Positions 25,556 through 35,303 of a DNA stretch of 64,000 nt are shown here, in pieces. The DNA is from Sinorhizobium arboris LMG 14919 (GTDB taxonomy: Bacteria; Pseudomonadota; Alphaproteobacteria; Rhizobiales; Rhizobiaceae): assembly GCF_000427465.1 (NCBI RefSeq), contig NZ_ATYB01000014.1, positions 3,498,558 to 3,562,557 on the forward strand, read 5' to 3'. How positions within the stretch are numbered: position 1 is the first letter of the stretch; each line of letters begins with the position of its first letter. The position numbers and the translations under genes are program-made. The notes under the pieces are model-generated. The model searched no databases. It saw only the letters and a list, made by a program, of their open reading frames with translations, and was not told where the DNA came from.

Positions 25556-26548
25556 TCAGTACGGGCAGGTCTCGTCGGTCATATAGTCGTGCACCTGGAC
25601 CTGGCCGGCGATGATGTCGGCTTTCACCTTCTCCACCGCTTCCTTCATCTCTGGCGTTATCAGCGCCTGGTTGTGCTCGTCGAGTGCGTAGCCGACGCCA
25701 TCTTCCTTGAGGCCGAGATTGGAAACACCGAACTCGAACTTGTCGTCCTTCGCGGCCATGAAAGAGTCGTAGACGGCGACGTCGACGCGCTTCAGCATGG
25801 AGGTCAGCACCTTGCCCGGCTGTAGCATGTTCTGATTGGAATCCACGCCGATGCCGAGCTTGCCCGCGTCCGCTGCCGCCTGCAGCACGCCCACGCCGGT
25901 GCCGCCGGCGGCGTGATAGACGACGTCTGAGCCCTGGTCGATTTGAGACTTGGCGATTTCGCCGCCCTTGACCGGGTCGTTCCATGCGTCGGGCGTGGTA
26001 CCGGTGTAGGCTTCGAGCACCTTGACGTCCTCGCCGGTCGACTTGGCGCCGCCGACATAGCCGCAGGCGAACTTGTGGATCAGCGGGATGTCCATGCCGC
26101 CGACGAAGCTGACCGTCTTGGTCTTCGAGGCGAGGCCGGCAAGAACGCCGACGAGGTAGGAGCCTTCCTGTTCCTTGAAGACGATCGATTTGACGTTCGG
26201 CTTTTCGACAACCATGTCGATGATCGCGAACTTCGTGTCGGGATATTCGGCCGCGATCTTTTCGAGCGACGCGGCCCAGTTGAAGCCTGCCATGACGATC
26301 GGGCTGTTGCCGTCGCTGGCGAAGCGGCGCAGCGCCTGTTCGCGCTGGGCGTCATTGGCGATCTCGAACTCGCGATATTCGATACCGGTTTCGGTCTTGA
26401 ACTTTTCGGCCCCGTTGAAGGCCGCTTCATTGAAGGACTTGTCAAACTTTCCGCCGAGGTCGTAGATGATCGCCGGCTTGATGTCGGCGGCCAACGCCGT
26501 TGCGGACATCATCGAGAATGCAAGGAGACCGAGAATGGTTTTTTTCAT
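25556..26548 (-). CDS. BMP-family periplasmic substrate-binding protein (nucleoside-type)
   Basis: 330 residues with signal peptide MKKTILGLLAFSMMSATALA. The BMP/Med/PnrA fold shows IIYDLGGKFDKSFNEAAF, VGGMDIPLIHKF and VVYHAAGGTGVGV, which in relatives bind purine nucleosides or related compounds for ABC uptake. Unusually no permease or ATPase gene lies next to it, so it is an orphan binding protein or works with a transporter encoded elsewhere. No signal-lipobox cysteine is present, unlike many family members. Confidence 0.9.
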   Translation of the reverse strand: MKKTILGLLAFSMMSATALAADIKPAIIYDLGGKFDKSFNEAAFNGAEKFKTETGIEYREFEIANDAQREQALRRFASDGNSPIVMAGFNWAASLEKIAAEYPDTKFAIIDMVVEKPNVKSIVFKEQEGSYLVGVLAGLASKTKTVSFVGGMDIPLIHKFACGYVGGAKSTGEDVKVLEAYTGTTPDAWNDPVKGGEIAKSQIDQGSDVVYHAAGGTGVGVLQAAADAGKLGIGVDSNQNMLQPGKVLTSMLKRVDVAVYDSFMAAKDDKFEFGVSNLGLKEDGVGYALDEHNQALITPEMKEAVEKVKADIIAGQVQVHDYMTDETCPY

Positions 26549-26774
26549 TGTACAGCCCTGTGTCGCTATTGATCTTTTCGGGTCTTCCGCCGGTCCCGAA
26601 CGGGGCCCCCACCGCGGAACCCGCCCCTCTCTTTAAGGCTTGGGTGGGCGCATCCTTGCACGGCTTCGGCAAAAAAACACTCGAAATTTTTCGGATGGTA
26701 AAAAAGCTGCCACCCGTGAAAAGGGGCTGCGAAAGGGGCCGTGAAGAAGGCCGGCGAGGGCCTTCCAGAGAATC
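26549..26774. other. Intergenic region upstream of BMP gene
   Basis: Holds the expected promoter and leader of the BMP gene but no coding sequence. A short GCACGG and GGGGC-rich composition and several imperfect inverted repeats are seen; nothing I can name. Confidence 0.4.
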
Positions 26775-26810
26775 GGATCGTCTCACGGCCGATGAACAGT
26801 GAGACGATCC
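26775..26810. repeat. Palindrome GGATCGTCTCAC-N12-GTGAGACGATCC
   Basis: Perfect 12-bp arms (26775-26786 and 26799-26810) 46 bases past the msrA stop. No U-run follows. The arm sequence is like the hairpin at 41380-41406 (GTTTCACC/GGTGAAAC followed by GATC), so it is probably a member of the same dispersed repeat family rather than a dedicated terminator. Confidence 0.6.
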
Positions 26811-26855
26811 AGGGGCTTGCCGGAGGTGCGCCGGATCCGGCGCGCCGCAGGGCGG

Positions 26856-27509
<654 letters not shown>

Positions 27510-27583
27510 CTGCGGCTCCTTTCGTCAGTGCCCGTAAGGCATGGCCCCGCAAAGAATGGGATCGCGCCGGGCGGGTCCGGCCT

Positions 27584-27901
27584 TCAGGCGGCAAAACGCC
27601 CGGCTGCGGGTTTCTTCCTGTATCCGGCCATCCAAAAGAGGAGGGCGGCGGAGAGGAAAACGGCAAAGGCGGGCTGCGCCAGAACCCAGTGCAGCGCCCT
27701 GAGCCAGATTGCGGGTCCCGCGCCCGTCCGCTGGAGCGACTGCACCCAGTTCAGTTGATCGGATCCGATCGCCGCTATGCCCTCGGCGAGCGAAGTGATC
27801 ACCGGCTCCGACGCCGCTACCGACTGAATGGAGTCGATGGTCCCTGCAAAGACCGCAGCCATCAGCGCCAGAAAGCCCGCAAACCGCAGCAGCAACCGCA
27901 T
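27584..27901 (-). CDS. Small membrane protein of unknown function
   Basis: 105 residues. An N-terminal hydrophobic segment (LLLRFAGFLALMAAVFAGTI) and a C-terminal one (FAVFLSAALLFWMAGY) flank a periplasmic-like middle with SEPVITSLAEGIAAIG and a Trp-containing IWLRALHWVLAQP, ending in a basic cytoplasmic tail. Similar PetM-like small proteins are found in rhizobia, but I cannot assign a function. Start at 27901 has GGGGGAG just upstream. It precedes msrA by 74 bases on the same strand. Confidence 0.6.
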   Translation of the reverse strand: MRLLLRFAGFLALMAAVFAGTIDSIQSVAASEPVITSLAEGIAAIGSDQLNWVQSLQRTGAGPAIWLRALHWVLAQPAFAVFLSAALLFWMAGYRKKPAAGRFAA

Positions 27902-28015
27902 CCGCTCCCCCTTTCGGCTCGCCCTGCGCAAGAGATAGGGGCAAGGGCGGGCAAGCGCAATGGCCTCTCATGCGCAGCGCCTTTCAAGGCATGTCAATAA
28001 TATGTCAGAAACCAG

Positions 28016-28043
28016 TTGATCCCGCGCGTATCATCGGTATATA
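28016..28043 (+). promoter_or_regulatory. Predicted tRNA-Ser promoter
   Basis: -35 TTGATC (28016-28021), 16-base spacer, -10 TATATA (28038-28043), about 88 bases before the mature tRNA 5' end. Confidence 0.45.
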
Positions 28044-28130
28044 TCGCGCCCGTCTCCCGGTTTCACCGGTGACGCGGAGAAGCTTCGCTTTTCCCCATCC
28101 AGCCGGATCGACCGCCGGCTGCAGAAGGAT

Positions 28131-28220
28131 GGACAGGTGGCCGAGTGGTTGAAGGCGCACGCCTGGAACGCGTGTATACGTGAAAGCGTATCGAGGGTTC
28201 GAATCCCTCTCTGTCCGCCA
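28131..28220 (+). tRNA. tRNA-Ser (GGA anticodon)
   Basis: 90 bases including an encoded CCA. Acceptor stem GGACAGG pairs with TCTGTCC, anticodon arm CACGC-CTGGAAC-GCGTG presents GGA, a long class II variable arm (ATACGT / GCGTAT with a GAAA loop) marks serine, and the T arm GAGGG-TTCGAAT-CCCTC is intact. Two short hairpins follow (GTGTCCG/CGGACAC at 28229-28245 and TAGGTA/TACCTA at 28247-28265) that may help end or process the transcript. Confidence 0.96.
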
Positions 28221-28353
28221 TTCCCGCCGTGTCCGACCCGGACACATAGGTAACACTCGTACCTAAGACATGGGTGGCAACCTCGTGTCGGCGACGTCCT
28301 GCTCCTCGGTCCTCGTTCGCGTGCTTCCAATGTGCGGAACAGGAAACGCGCTC

Positions 28354-29802
28354 TCAATTGCCCGGCGGGCTTGCGAGAGCGCGACACGAGAGCGCAATCG
28401 CGATCGCTCCCATGACCAGAACGCCGGCCACGGCAAAAGTGATCCGCATGCCGGCAGCAACGGCCTCGGCTGGAGCCGTCGCGACATCTGCAGCCGATGC
28501 GAAGGCGAAGAGAGCGCCCATGACCGACGCGCCGGTGACGAGCCCGAGATTGCGCGAGAGATTGAGCATGCCGGAGACGACGCCGCGCCGATCCGGGAGG
28601 ACATCCAGCATCACGGCCGTGTTGTTGGCCGCCTGGAACAGCTGGTAACCCGGCGTCAGGACGAGCATGGCGGCCAGATAGCCGGCGACGCCGAACATCT
28701 CTGGAAGCACCGACAGGGCGAATGAGCCGGCGCTCATTGCGACGAGGCCTGTGACGATCATGAACGGAGCTCCCAGGCGGTCGACGGCACGGCCGGCCGG
28801 CAGACCGCTCAGGGCGGAGACGACCGGACCCGCCGCCATGACGATCCCGACGAGCGCATCGCCGAGTCCGAGCGAGCGCGAGAGATAGAACGGTCCGACC
28901 ACGAGCGTTGCCATCATCACGGTCGAGACGAGCGCGCTCATGGCAAGCCCCGCACCGAGCACCGGATCACGGAGAACCTCCATTCGCATCAAGGGGGAGG
29001 CTGTCCTCCGCTCGGCCGATACGAAGAGGCCGGCTCCGACGATGGCGGCGGCCAAGAGCGCCATGTTGAGCGGACCGAATTGGCCGTGCGCAACCGTCAT
29101 GGAGAGCGCGTAGGCGGCCAGCGTCGAGCCGAGCAGCAGCGTGCCCGGGACGTCGAAGCCTGCGCGCTCCGCCTCCGGCCGCCGGCAATCGGCGGGCAGC
29201 GAATGACGGGCGAGAAGAAAGGCGAGCGTGCCGAGCGGAACGTTGACGAGGAAGATCGCCTGCCAGCCGAGGCCGGCGATCAGAATGCCGCCGAGCGAAG
29301 GCCCCAGCGCGGTGCCGACCGCCGACATGGTGCCCAGCAGGCCCATGGCACCGCCCGTCTTTTCCTTGCCCACCGTCTCGCCGACCAGGGCCATGGCGAG
29401 CGCCATCATGGCCGCCGCTCCCAGCCCCTGAGCCGCCCGGGCGGCGATGAGCAGCGGCAGGTTCGGTGCAGCGCCGCTCAGCCCCGAGGCCGCCGTGAAC
29501 AGCAGGATTCCGGCGAGCAGCAGCCGCCGGCGCCCGAACATGTCGCCGAGCCGGCCGACACCGACGATCAGGGTGGTGATGGCGAGGAGATAGGCAAGGA
29601 CGACCCACTGGACTTGCTGAAACGAGGCGGAGAACGCCGTGGCGAGGCTCGGCAGGCCGACATTCGCGATGCTGGTGCCGAGCGAGGACAACAGCACGGA
29701 GAGCGAAAGACTGGCGAGCGCCCATCGCGCCGAGGCGGCCCTGTCCGGATTTGTCCCAGCGGCGTCATGTGCCGCGGTAGCGGTCGGTTTCGGCATGAAC
29801 AT
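28354..29802 (-). CDS. DHA2-family MFS drug exporter (14 TMS)
   Basis: 482 residues with the number of hydrophobic segments expected for 14 helices. MFS motif A appears as [14 protein letters not shown] after the second helix and motif C-like [19 protein letters not shown] in helix 5, typical of proton-driven drug exporters such as EmrB/QacA. It has no EmrA partner nearby. A LysR gene is transcribed divergently 131 bases away and is the obvious candidate regulator. ATGs at 29802 and 29796 are both possible. Confidence 0.9.
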   Translation of the reverse strand: MFMPKPTATAAHDAAGTNPDRAASARWALASLSLSVLLSSLGTSIANVGLPSLATAFSASFQQVQWVVLAYLLAITTLIVGVGRLGDMFGRRRLLLAGILLFTAASGLSGAAPNLPLLIAARAAQGLGAAAMMALAMALVGETVGKEKTGGAMGLLGTMSAVGTALGPSLGGILIAGLGWQAIFLVNVPLGTLAFLLARHSLPADCRRPEAERAGFDVPGTLLLGSTLAAYALSMTVAHGQFGPLNMALLAAAIVGAGLFVSAERRTASPLMRMEVLRDPVLGAGLAMSALVSTVMMATLVVGPFYLSRSLGLGDALVGIVMAAGPVVSALSGLPAGRAVDRLGAPFMIVTGLVAMSAGSFALSVLPEMFGVAGYLAAMLVLTPGYQLFQAANNTAVMLDVLPDRRGVVSGMLNLSRNLGLVTGASVMGALFAFASAADVATAPAEAVAAGMRITFAVAGVLVMGAIAIALSCRALASPPGN

Positions 29803-29864
29803 TCCTTCCCGAGATTTTTGAAGCGTCCTCGGGAGGCTAGCCGCTCCGCATGCATGGCGGAACG

Positions 29865-29890
29865 CGCACGATTTGCACTTCTTTCGTGCG
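29865..29890. promoter_or_regulatory. Candidate LysR-type operator in the MFS/lysR spacer
   Basis: Inverted repeat CGCACGA-N12-TCGTGCG (29865-29871 and 29884-29890) lying in the 130-base divergent spacer. Dyads of this kind are usual recognition sites for LysR regulators controlling the neighbouring gene. Confidence 0.5.
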
Positions 29891-29932
29891 TTTGACGCTA
29901 TGTCTCGGCTGAAGTGGTGCTATTGTCGATGC

Positions 29933-30859
29933 ATGCCGAAGCCCGATCTCAATCTCCTCGTCACCCTCGATGTCCTGCTCGCCGAAGGCAGCGTGGCGCG
30001 CGCTGCCAGGCGGCTGCGCCTGAGTCCCTCGGCCATGAGCCGGGCGCTCCAGCGATTGCGCGAAACGACCGGCGATCCGCTTCTCGTCCGGGCGGGCCGC
30101 GGCCTCGTCGCCACGCAGCGTGCGCTCGAGCTGCGCGAGAAGGTTGGCCGGCTGGTGGAGGAGGTGGAAGCCGTCCTGCGGCCGCAGGAAAAACTCGATC
30201 TGAAACGGCTCGTCCGGACCTTCACGCTGCGCACCAGCGACGGTTTTGTCGAAAACTTCGGGCCGGACCTGCTTGTCCGACTTGGCGCGGAGGCTCCCGG
30301 CGTGCGCCTGTGCTTCGTGCAGAAGCCGGACAGAGACAGCGGGCCGCTTCGGGACGGGAGCGTCGATCTCGAAACAGGCGTGGTGGGTGAGACGACAGGG
30401 CCGGAGCTGCGAACGCAGGCTCTGTTCCGGGACCGGTTCATCGGCGTCGTGCGCAATGGCCACGCTTTGTGCCGGGGCGAGGTCACGCCGGCCTGTTACG
30501 CAGCCGGCAGACACATCCTTGTTTCGCGGCGGGGGCCGGACAAGGCTGCGGTCGACATCGACGAGGCCCTGAAGCCAGCCGGCTTGGAACGCGAGATCGT
30601 TACCATCGTGGGCGGCTTTTCGAGCGCCGTCGCGCTGGCGCGCTCCTCGGATCTGGTCGCCAGCGTTCCTGAACGCCACACGAGCGCCTTACGTGAGGGC
30701 ATGCACAGCTTTCCGCTGCCCTTCCCGTTGCCGCAGATCACGGTTTCCCTGCTCTGGCATCCGCGGCTTGATTCCGATCCGGCGCATCGCTGGCTGCGCA
30801 GTTGCGTCCGCGAGGTCTGCATGGCGCAAGGCTCCGGCTCATCGGCCGTGGAAATTTAA
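29933..30859 (+). CDS. LysR-family transcriptional regulator
   Basis: 308 residues from the ATG at 29933 (MPKPDLNLLVTLDVLL); the longer frame from 29873 overlaps the operator dyad and lacks a ribosome site. The helix-turn-helix is GSVARAARRLRLSPSAMSRALQRL (residues 19-42 region), then DPLLVRAGRGLVAT. The effector domain has DLETGVVGE and the C-terminal DPAHRWLRS found in the PbpR/NodD-like branch. Probably controls the divergent exporter. Confidence 0.88.
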   Translation: MPKPDLNLLVTLDVLLAEGSVARAARRLRLSPSAMSRALQRLRETTGDPLLVRAGRGLVATQRALELREKVGRLVEEVEAVLRPQEKLDLKRLVRTFTLRTSDGFVENFGPDLLVRLGAEAPGVRLCFVQKPDRDSGPLRDGSVDLETGVVGETTGPELRTQALFRDRFIGVVRNGHALCRGEVTPACYAAGRHILVSRRGPDKAAVDIDEALKPAGLEREIVTIVGGFSSAVALARSSDLVASVPERHTSALREGMHSFPLPFPLPQITVSLLWHPRLDSDPAHRWLRSCVREVCMAQGSGSSAVEI

Positions 30860-30882
30860 GAAGCGCCGCATCAGAGGCGGCT

Positions 30883-31152
30883 TCAATCTTCACCCTCCCG
30901 TGCCGCCAACCTGTTCTCGACGACGGAAACGCCGATGACCGAGGCGGCGGCCTCGCCGGCGGAGGCGATGTCCGCCTCGCTTCCGACCGTTCCGGAGAGC
31001 ACGACGACGTTGCCCAAGGCGATCACCTCCATATCGCTCGTGTCGATGGAGGTTGCGTAGCGAAGGAAGTGCAGAACCTTCTCCGCCAGCTCGTCGTCTG
31101 TCAGATGAGGATCGTCGTCCCTATGCGAGTAAATCGGGTGTTCGCTGGGCAT
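30883..31152 (-). CDS. BON-domain small protein
   Basis: 89 residues with one BON domain (DDELAEKVLHFLRYATSI, then MEVIALGNVVVLSGTVGS and ENRLAA). BON domains bind phospholipid or other envelope surfaces; members include OsmY. No signal peptide is seen from the start at 31152, so this one is probably cytoplasmic or the N-terminus is misjudged (the frame stays open to 31236). Confidence 0.7.
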   Translation of the reverse strand: MPSEHPIYSHRDDDPHLTDDELAEKVLHFLRYATSIDTSDMEVIALGNVVVLSGTVGSEADIASAGEAAASVIGVSVVENRLAAREGED

Positions 31153-31356
31153 TACTGGTGTTTCCGTCTTTGAACGCAACGCTTGGCGACACCGGAATGT
31201 TCCAGTTACGCACGGGCCGCGCTTGCGCTGATTCATCTGTTATTGCTGCATGTTGGCTTGTCTCGGTCTCGATTCAAGAAGACCGGCAGCAATGTCCCTC
31301 CCTTGCCTCTTTGGCGCGAACGGGTCTATGGCTTCTACACCCATCAAGGCTCTTCC

Positions 31357-32301
31357 ATGTCCGACGTCTTCCTGAACGTTCTACCCATCTTCGTCCTGAT
31401 CCTGACCGGCTGGCTCATCGTCCGGCTCGGCTATCTGAAACCATCCGTCGGCGAGGCGCTGGGCGATTTCGTCTTCCGTGTCGCCGTGCCGGTGCTCCTC
31501 TTCCGCACCATCGCAGAGGCGGACTTCAAGGAAGGGTCGCCCTGGCCGCTCTGGGTCGCCTATTTCTCCGGCGTCGCGGTGACCTGGGCCATGGGCCATC
31601 TGGCCGCGACTCTTGCCTTCGGCCGGGACGCGCGCATGGGCGTGCTTGCGGGCGTTTCGTCGGCCTTCGCCAATACCGTGTTTATCGGCCTTCCCCTGGT
31701 TTCCCGCCTTGTCGGCGAAGACGGTATCGTTGCCCTGTCGATTCTGCTTTCCGTCCACCTGCCCGTGATGATGATCGCCGGAACGGTGATGATGGAGCGC
31801 GCGGAGCGCAAGACGACGGGCATGCCGGGGCAGGGGATCTGGAAACTCATGGGCGGGGTTGCCCGCAATCTCGTCCGCAACCCGCTCGTGATCGGCCTTG
31901 CCTTCGGCGCGCTCTTCCATCTCCTCGGACAGCCGCTCGGCGGACCGGCGAAGATCGTCGTCGATCAGCTTGCGGGCGTGGCAGCGCCGGCAGCGCTCGT
32001 CTCGATCGGCATGGCGCTCGACAAATACGGCCTTGCCGGCAACACCGGGCTTGCGGCCGTGACGAGTACGCTCAAGCTTCTCGTGCTGCCGGGCGCCGTA
32101 TTTACCGCCTGCCACCTGTTAGGACTGAGCGACAGCTGGACCGCGGCGCTGGTGCTGACCTCGTCTGTCCCGACGGGCGTCAACGCCTGGCTGATCGCCA
32201 ACCACTTCAATGTCGGGCATGCGCTCGCCTCTTCGACGATCACGCTGACCACCGTGCTCGGCGTCATCAGCGTGTCGGTATGGGCCTATCTGCTGATGTG
32301 A
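31357..32301 (+). CDS. AEC-family transporter (auxin efflux carrier type)
   Basis: 314 residues, ten hydrophobic segments. VFLNVLPIFVLILTGWLIVR opens the protein, followed by AFANTVFIGLPL, a core helix break with Asn that is conserved in AEC carriers, and a repeat half containing PTGVNAWLIA. Relatives (MdcF/YfdV) carry malonate and other carboxylates. AAGG precedes the ATG at 31357; upstream frame to 31183 overlaps the BON promoter region and is not credible. Confidence 0.86.
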   Translation: MSDVFLNVLPIFVLILTGWLIVRLGYLKPSVGEALGDFVFRVAVPVLLFRTIAEADFKEGSPWPLWVAYFSGVAVTWAMGHLAATLAFGRDARMGVLAGVSSAFANTVFIGLPLVSRLVGEDGIVALSILLSVHLPVMMIAGTVMMERAERKTTGMPGQGIWKLMGGVARNLVRNPLVIGLAFGALFHLLGQPLGGPAKIVVDQLAGVAAPAALVSIGMALDKYGLAGNTGLAAVTSTLKLLVLPGAVFTACHLLGLSDSWTAALVLTSSVPTGVNAWLIANHFNVGHALASSTITLTTVLGVISVSVWAYLLM

Positions 32302-32331
32302 CGGGGCGGCATTCCTCACCGAAGGCGGCGC

Positions 32332-33429
32332 TCAGAACAGCCGGTCGAGCCAGCCATGCGGGTCCGGTGCGCGGCCGTTCTGGATGTCGAGCAAGGCCGC
32401 TTTCAGGCGGCTTGCAATCGGTCCGGCTCCGCCGTCGCCTATGGTAAAGCTGTGCTCGCGACCCTTGACTTTGCCGATCGGGGTCACGACCGCGGCGGTC
32501 CCGCAGGCGAAGGCCTCGGTAAGCCGGCCGCTTTCCGCATCCGCCTGCCATTGATCGATGGCATAGGGCTCTTCGCGCACGGTGAGCCCCATATCGCGGG
32601 CGAGCGTTATCAGCGAATCGCGCGTGATGCCTGGCAGGATGGTGCCCGTCAGCGGCGGCGTCTGCAGCGAGCCGTCGCGGAACACGAAGAAGACGTTCAT
32701 GCCGCCGAGCTCCTCGACGAAGCGGCGTTCCACTGCGTCGAGGAATACCACCTGTTCGCAACCCTCCTGCATCGCCTCCGCCTGCGCCGAAAGGCTTGCG
32801 GCATAGTTGCCGCCGCACTTCGCCTCGCCGGTGCCGCCGGGCGCTGCCCGCGTGTAGTTCTCGGACACCCATATGGTTACGGCCGGCGCGCCGCCCTTGA
32901 AGTAGGAGCCGACCGAGGAAGCGATGACGCAGTAGAGGTACTCGGCCGACGGTTTCACCCCGAGGAGCACTTCCGTGGCAATCATGAAGGGGCGGAGATA
33001 GAGCGCGGCTCCTTCACCGGCAGGTATCCAGTCTCGGTCGACGCGCACCAGTTCGCGCACGGACTGAACGAAGAGCTCCTCCGGGAGCGGCGCCATGGCG
33101 AGCCGAAGAGCGGAGTTGCGGAAACGGCGCGCATTGGCGTCGGGCCGAAACAGCGTGGCGCCGCCGTCGGGCAGGCGATAGGCCTTCATGCCCTCGAAGA
33201 TCTCCTGGGCGTAGTGCAGAACGAGGGTCGAGGGATCGAGATCGAAGCCTTTTCGCGGGCCGATCTTCGCGTCGTGCCAGCCGCGGACCTCCGAATAGCG
33301 GATCGTCACCATGTGATCGGTGAACACGCGCCCGAAGCCCGGATTCGTCAGGAGCGCCTCGCGCTCGCTGGTCGCCATCGGGTTCGGGTTTTGCTCGAAC
33401 AGGAAAGTCTGCTCACCGCTACCGGTCAT
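32332..33429 (-). CDS. ilvE: Branched-chain amino acid aminotransferase
   Basis: 365 residues, fold type IV PLP enzyme. The PLP lysine lies in GEAKCGGNYAASL near residue 203; EELGGMNVFFVF and LTGTILPGITRDSL follow, typical of the longer BCAT group II. Transfers amino groups to and from Leu, Ile and Val. Ends 30 bases from the convergent AEC gene. Confidence 0.93.
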   Translation of the reverse strand: MTGSGEQTFLFEQNPNPMATSEREALLTNPGFGRVFTDHMVTIRYSEVRGWHDAKIGPRKGFDLDPSTLVLHYAQEIFEGMKAYRLPDGGATLFRPDANARRFRNSALRLAMAPLPEELFVQSVRELVRVDRDWIPAGEGAALYLRPFMIATEVLLGVKPSAEYLYCVIASSVGSYFKGGAPAVTIWVSENYTRAAPGGTGEAKCGGNYAASLSAQAEAMQEGCEQVVFLDAVERRFVEELGGMNVFFVFRDGSLQTPPLTGTILPGITRDSLITLARDMGLTVREEPYAIDQWQADAESGRLTEAFACGTAAVVTPIGKVKGREHSFTIGDGGAGPIASRLKAALLDIQNGRAPDPHGWLDRLF

Positions 33430-33583
33430 CTGTCGTCTGCTCCTTCGCTCCGAGCGGATGCGCCGCTCGCCATTTCACAAGAGGGTTTATGCTGGATGGC
33501 TCGGGCCATTCTATATCATGACGCAGCCAAGCTCATCACAGAACCACGCAGGCGCGTCCAGCGTCGCCCGCCTGCGGAATGTG

Positions 33584-33608
33584 AAAAACCCGGCCGATCG
33601 ACCGGGTT
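33584..33608 (-). terminator. Intrinsic terminator of cycM
   Basis: On the minus strand: stem AACCCGG / CCGGGTT (33602-33608 and 33587-33593) followed by five U. Lies 40 bases past the cycM stop. Confidence 0.8.
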
Positions 33609-33647
33609 CTATCAGAAAGGTTGGAAGGTTCGCCTACCGGCCGCAAA

Positions 33648-34370
33648 TCAGTTCGCCGGAGCCGGCGCCGGAGCACCTGCCTGGCCGGCCGGAGCCTCTT
33701 CCGCAGGAGCCGCACCCGTTTCAGCGGGAGCCGCTTCGCCTGTTGCGGGTGCCGGAGCTTGACCTTCCTGGGCCGGCTGGCCCTCGGCGGGCGCCGCTTC
33801 GGTCGTACCGGTCGCGCCGGCGTCCGGCAGCGGGGCCGGGCTGTCCGCCTGCTCACGCAGCCAGGCGATCAGGTTGGCGCGTTCGTCGACCTTCTTGAGG
33901 CCGGCGAAGCCCATGGCCGTTCCCGGCACGTGCTTCTTCGGCGCTTCGAGGAAGTAGCTCAGATGATCGTAGTCCCACACGACCTTGCCGCCTTCCGCGA
34001 AGGTCTGCATGCCGGCGGAATAGCTGAAGCCCTCATGCGAGGCGACGGGCCGGTTGACGATATCCCAGAGATTCGGGCCGACCTTGTTCGGTCCGCCCTT
34101 CTCCACGGTGTGACAGCTTGCACATTTCTTGAACACGGCCTCGCCGGCGGACGCGTCTGCACTTGCGAGCAGCGGTCCGATCGGCTCGGACTTCGCTTCC
34201 TCGCCGCCGGCAGCACCCGCTTCGCCGCCCGTTTCCTCGGCCACGATCGCGAAACCTTCCTTCTCGGGAGCTTCGGAATGGAAAATGCCTTCCGACGCGA
34301 TTGAGACGGTCATCAGCACGAAGACCGTACCCAACAAGGCACCCACACCCATGTTCACATATGGATTCAT
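33648..34370 (-). CDS. cycM: Membrane-anchored cytochrome c (CycM type)
   Basis: 240 residues. An uncleaved N-terminal anchor ([17 protein letters not shown]), then a class I cytochrome c domain with haem motif KCASCH near residue 84 and the axial Met in PGTAMGFAG. The last 60 residues are a Pro/Ala/Glu-rich low-complexity tail with repeated PAE and AP units. Transfers electrons from the bc1 complex to the aa3 oxidase in rhizobia. Start at 34370 (MNPYVNM) chosen over 34400 because GGGAG precedes it. Divergent from kdsB. Confidence 0.92.
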   Translation of the reverse strand: MNPYVNMGVGALLGTVFVLMTVSIASEGIFHSEAPEKEGFAIVAEETGGEAGAAGGEEAKSEPIGPLLASADASAGEAVFKKCASCHTVEKGGPNKVGPNLWDIVNRPVASHEGFSYSAGMQTFAEGGKVVWDYDHLSYFLEAPKKHVPGTAMGFAGLKKVDERANLIAWLREQADSPAPLPDAGATGTTEAAPAEGQPAQEGQAPAPATGEAAPAETGAAPAEEAPAGQAGAPAPAPAN

Positions 34371-34525
34371 CTGCAAACGCTCCCTTAGCCACCGGCACAA
34401 ACAAAAAACCGGCCCATCTTGAAATCGCGCGGAACCTATGTCTTTTGGCTCTGCGTTGCAACAGAGATTATCAACCCCGGAGTGAGACGTTTTGACACTT
34501 TCTCCGGGTTTTTGAAGGCCGGACG

Positions 34526-35278
34526 ATGAATCGTGAACAATCGGGCAAAACCCTGGTACTCATTCCGGCGCGCATGGCGTCGACGCGACTGCCCGGCAAG
34601 CCGCTTGCCGACATTTGCGGACTGCCGATGATCGTGCAGGTGGCAAGGCGGGCGGCGGAGGCGGAGGTCGGGCGGATCGTGGTGGCCGTCGATCATCCCG
34701 ATGTCTTCGCGGCCGTGACCGGCGCCGGCTTCGAGGCGATCATGACGCGCGTCGATCACCAGTCGGGCTCCGACCGGATCCACGAGGCGCTCCTGAAGGC
34801 CGATCCGCGTGGCGAAGCGGAGATCGTCATCAACGTGCAGGGCGATCTTCCGACCATCGAGCCCGGTCCGATTCGTGCGGCGCTGAAGCCCCTGGAAAAT
34901 CCCTCGACCGACATCGCCACACTGACCGTAGCGATCACCGACGAACACGAGAAGACCAATCCCAACGTCGTCAAGGTTGTCGGCTCGCCGCTTTCCGAAA
35001 GCCGCTTTCGCGCGCTCTATTTCACGCGCGCGACCGCGCCCTATGGCGAAGGCCCCCTCTACCACCACATCGGACTCTACGCTTATCGTCGTCAGGCGCT
35101 GGAAACGTTCGTTTCGCTGAAGCCGTCGGCGCTGGAGAAGCGCGAATCACTGGAGCAGTTGCGGGCGCTCGAAGCGGGCATGCGCATAGATGTCGAGATT
35201 GTCGAGTCGGTGCCGCTCGGCGTCGACACGCCCGCCGATCTCGACAAGGCCCGCCGTATCCTTTCGGCCCGGGCCTGA
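34526..35278 (+). CDS. kdsB: CMP-KDO synthetase
   Basis: 250 residues. [18 protein letters not shown] is the CTP-binding signature, [12 protein letters not shown] the metal-binding segment, and HIGLYAYRR the sugar-binding part. Activates KDO for lipid A-core assembly. In most KdsB proteins the metal site reads QGDEP; here it is QGDLP, as in several rhizobial homologues I recall. Followed by pheA after 25 bases. Confidence 0.93.
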   Translation: MNREQSGKTLVLIPARMASTRLPGKPLADICGLPMIVQVARRAAEAEVGRIVVAVDHPDVFAAVTGAGFEAIMTRVDHQSGSDRIHEALLKADPRGEAEIVINVQGDLPTIEPGPIRAALKPLENPSTDIATLTVAITDEHEKTNPNVVKVVGSPLSESRFRALYFTRATAPYGEGPLYHHIGLYAYRRQALETFVSLKPSALEKRESLEQLRALEAGMRIDVEIVESVPLGVDTPADLDKARRILSARA

Positions 35279-35303
35279 CATTCCGACATCAAGGGGACCT
35301 GAC

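Noticed and set aside
28131..28220. tRNA-Ser as an integration site for a genomic island
   Set aside because: No integrase gene and no direct repeat of the tRNA 3' end are visible within the flanking 10 kb.
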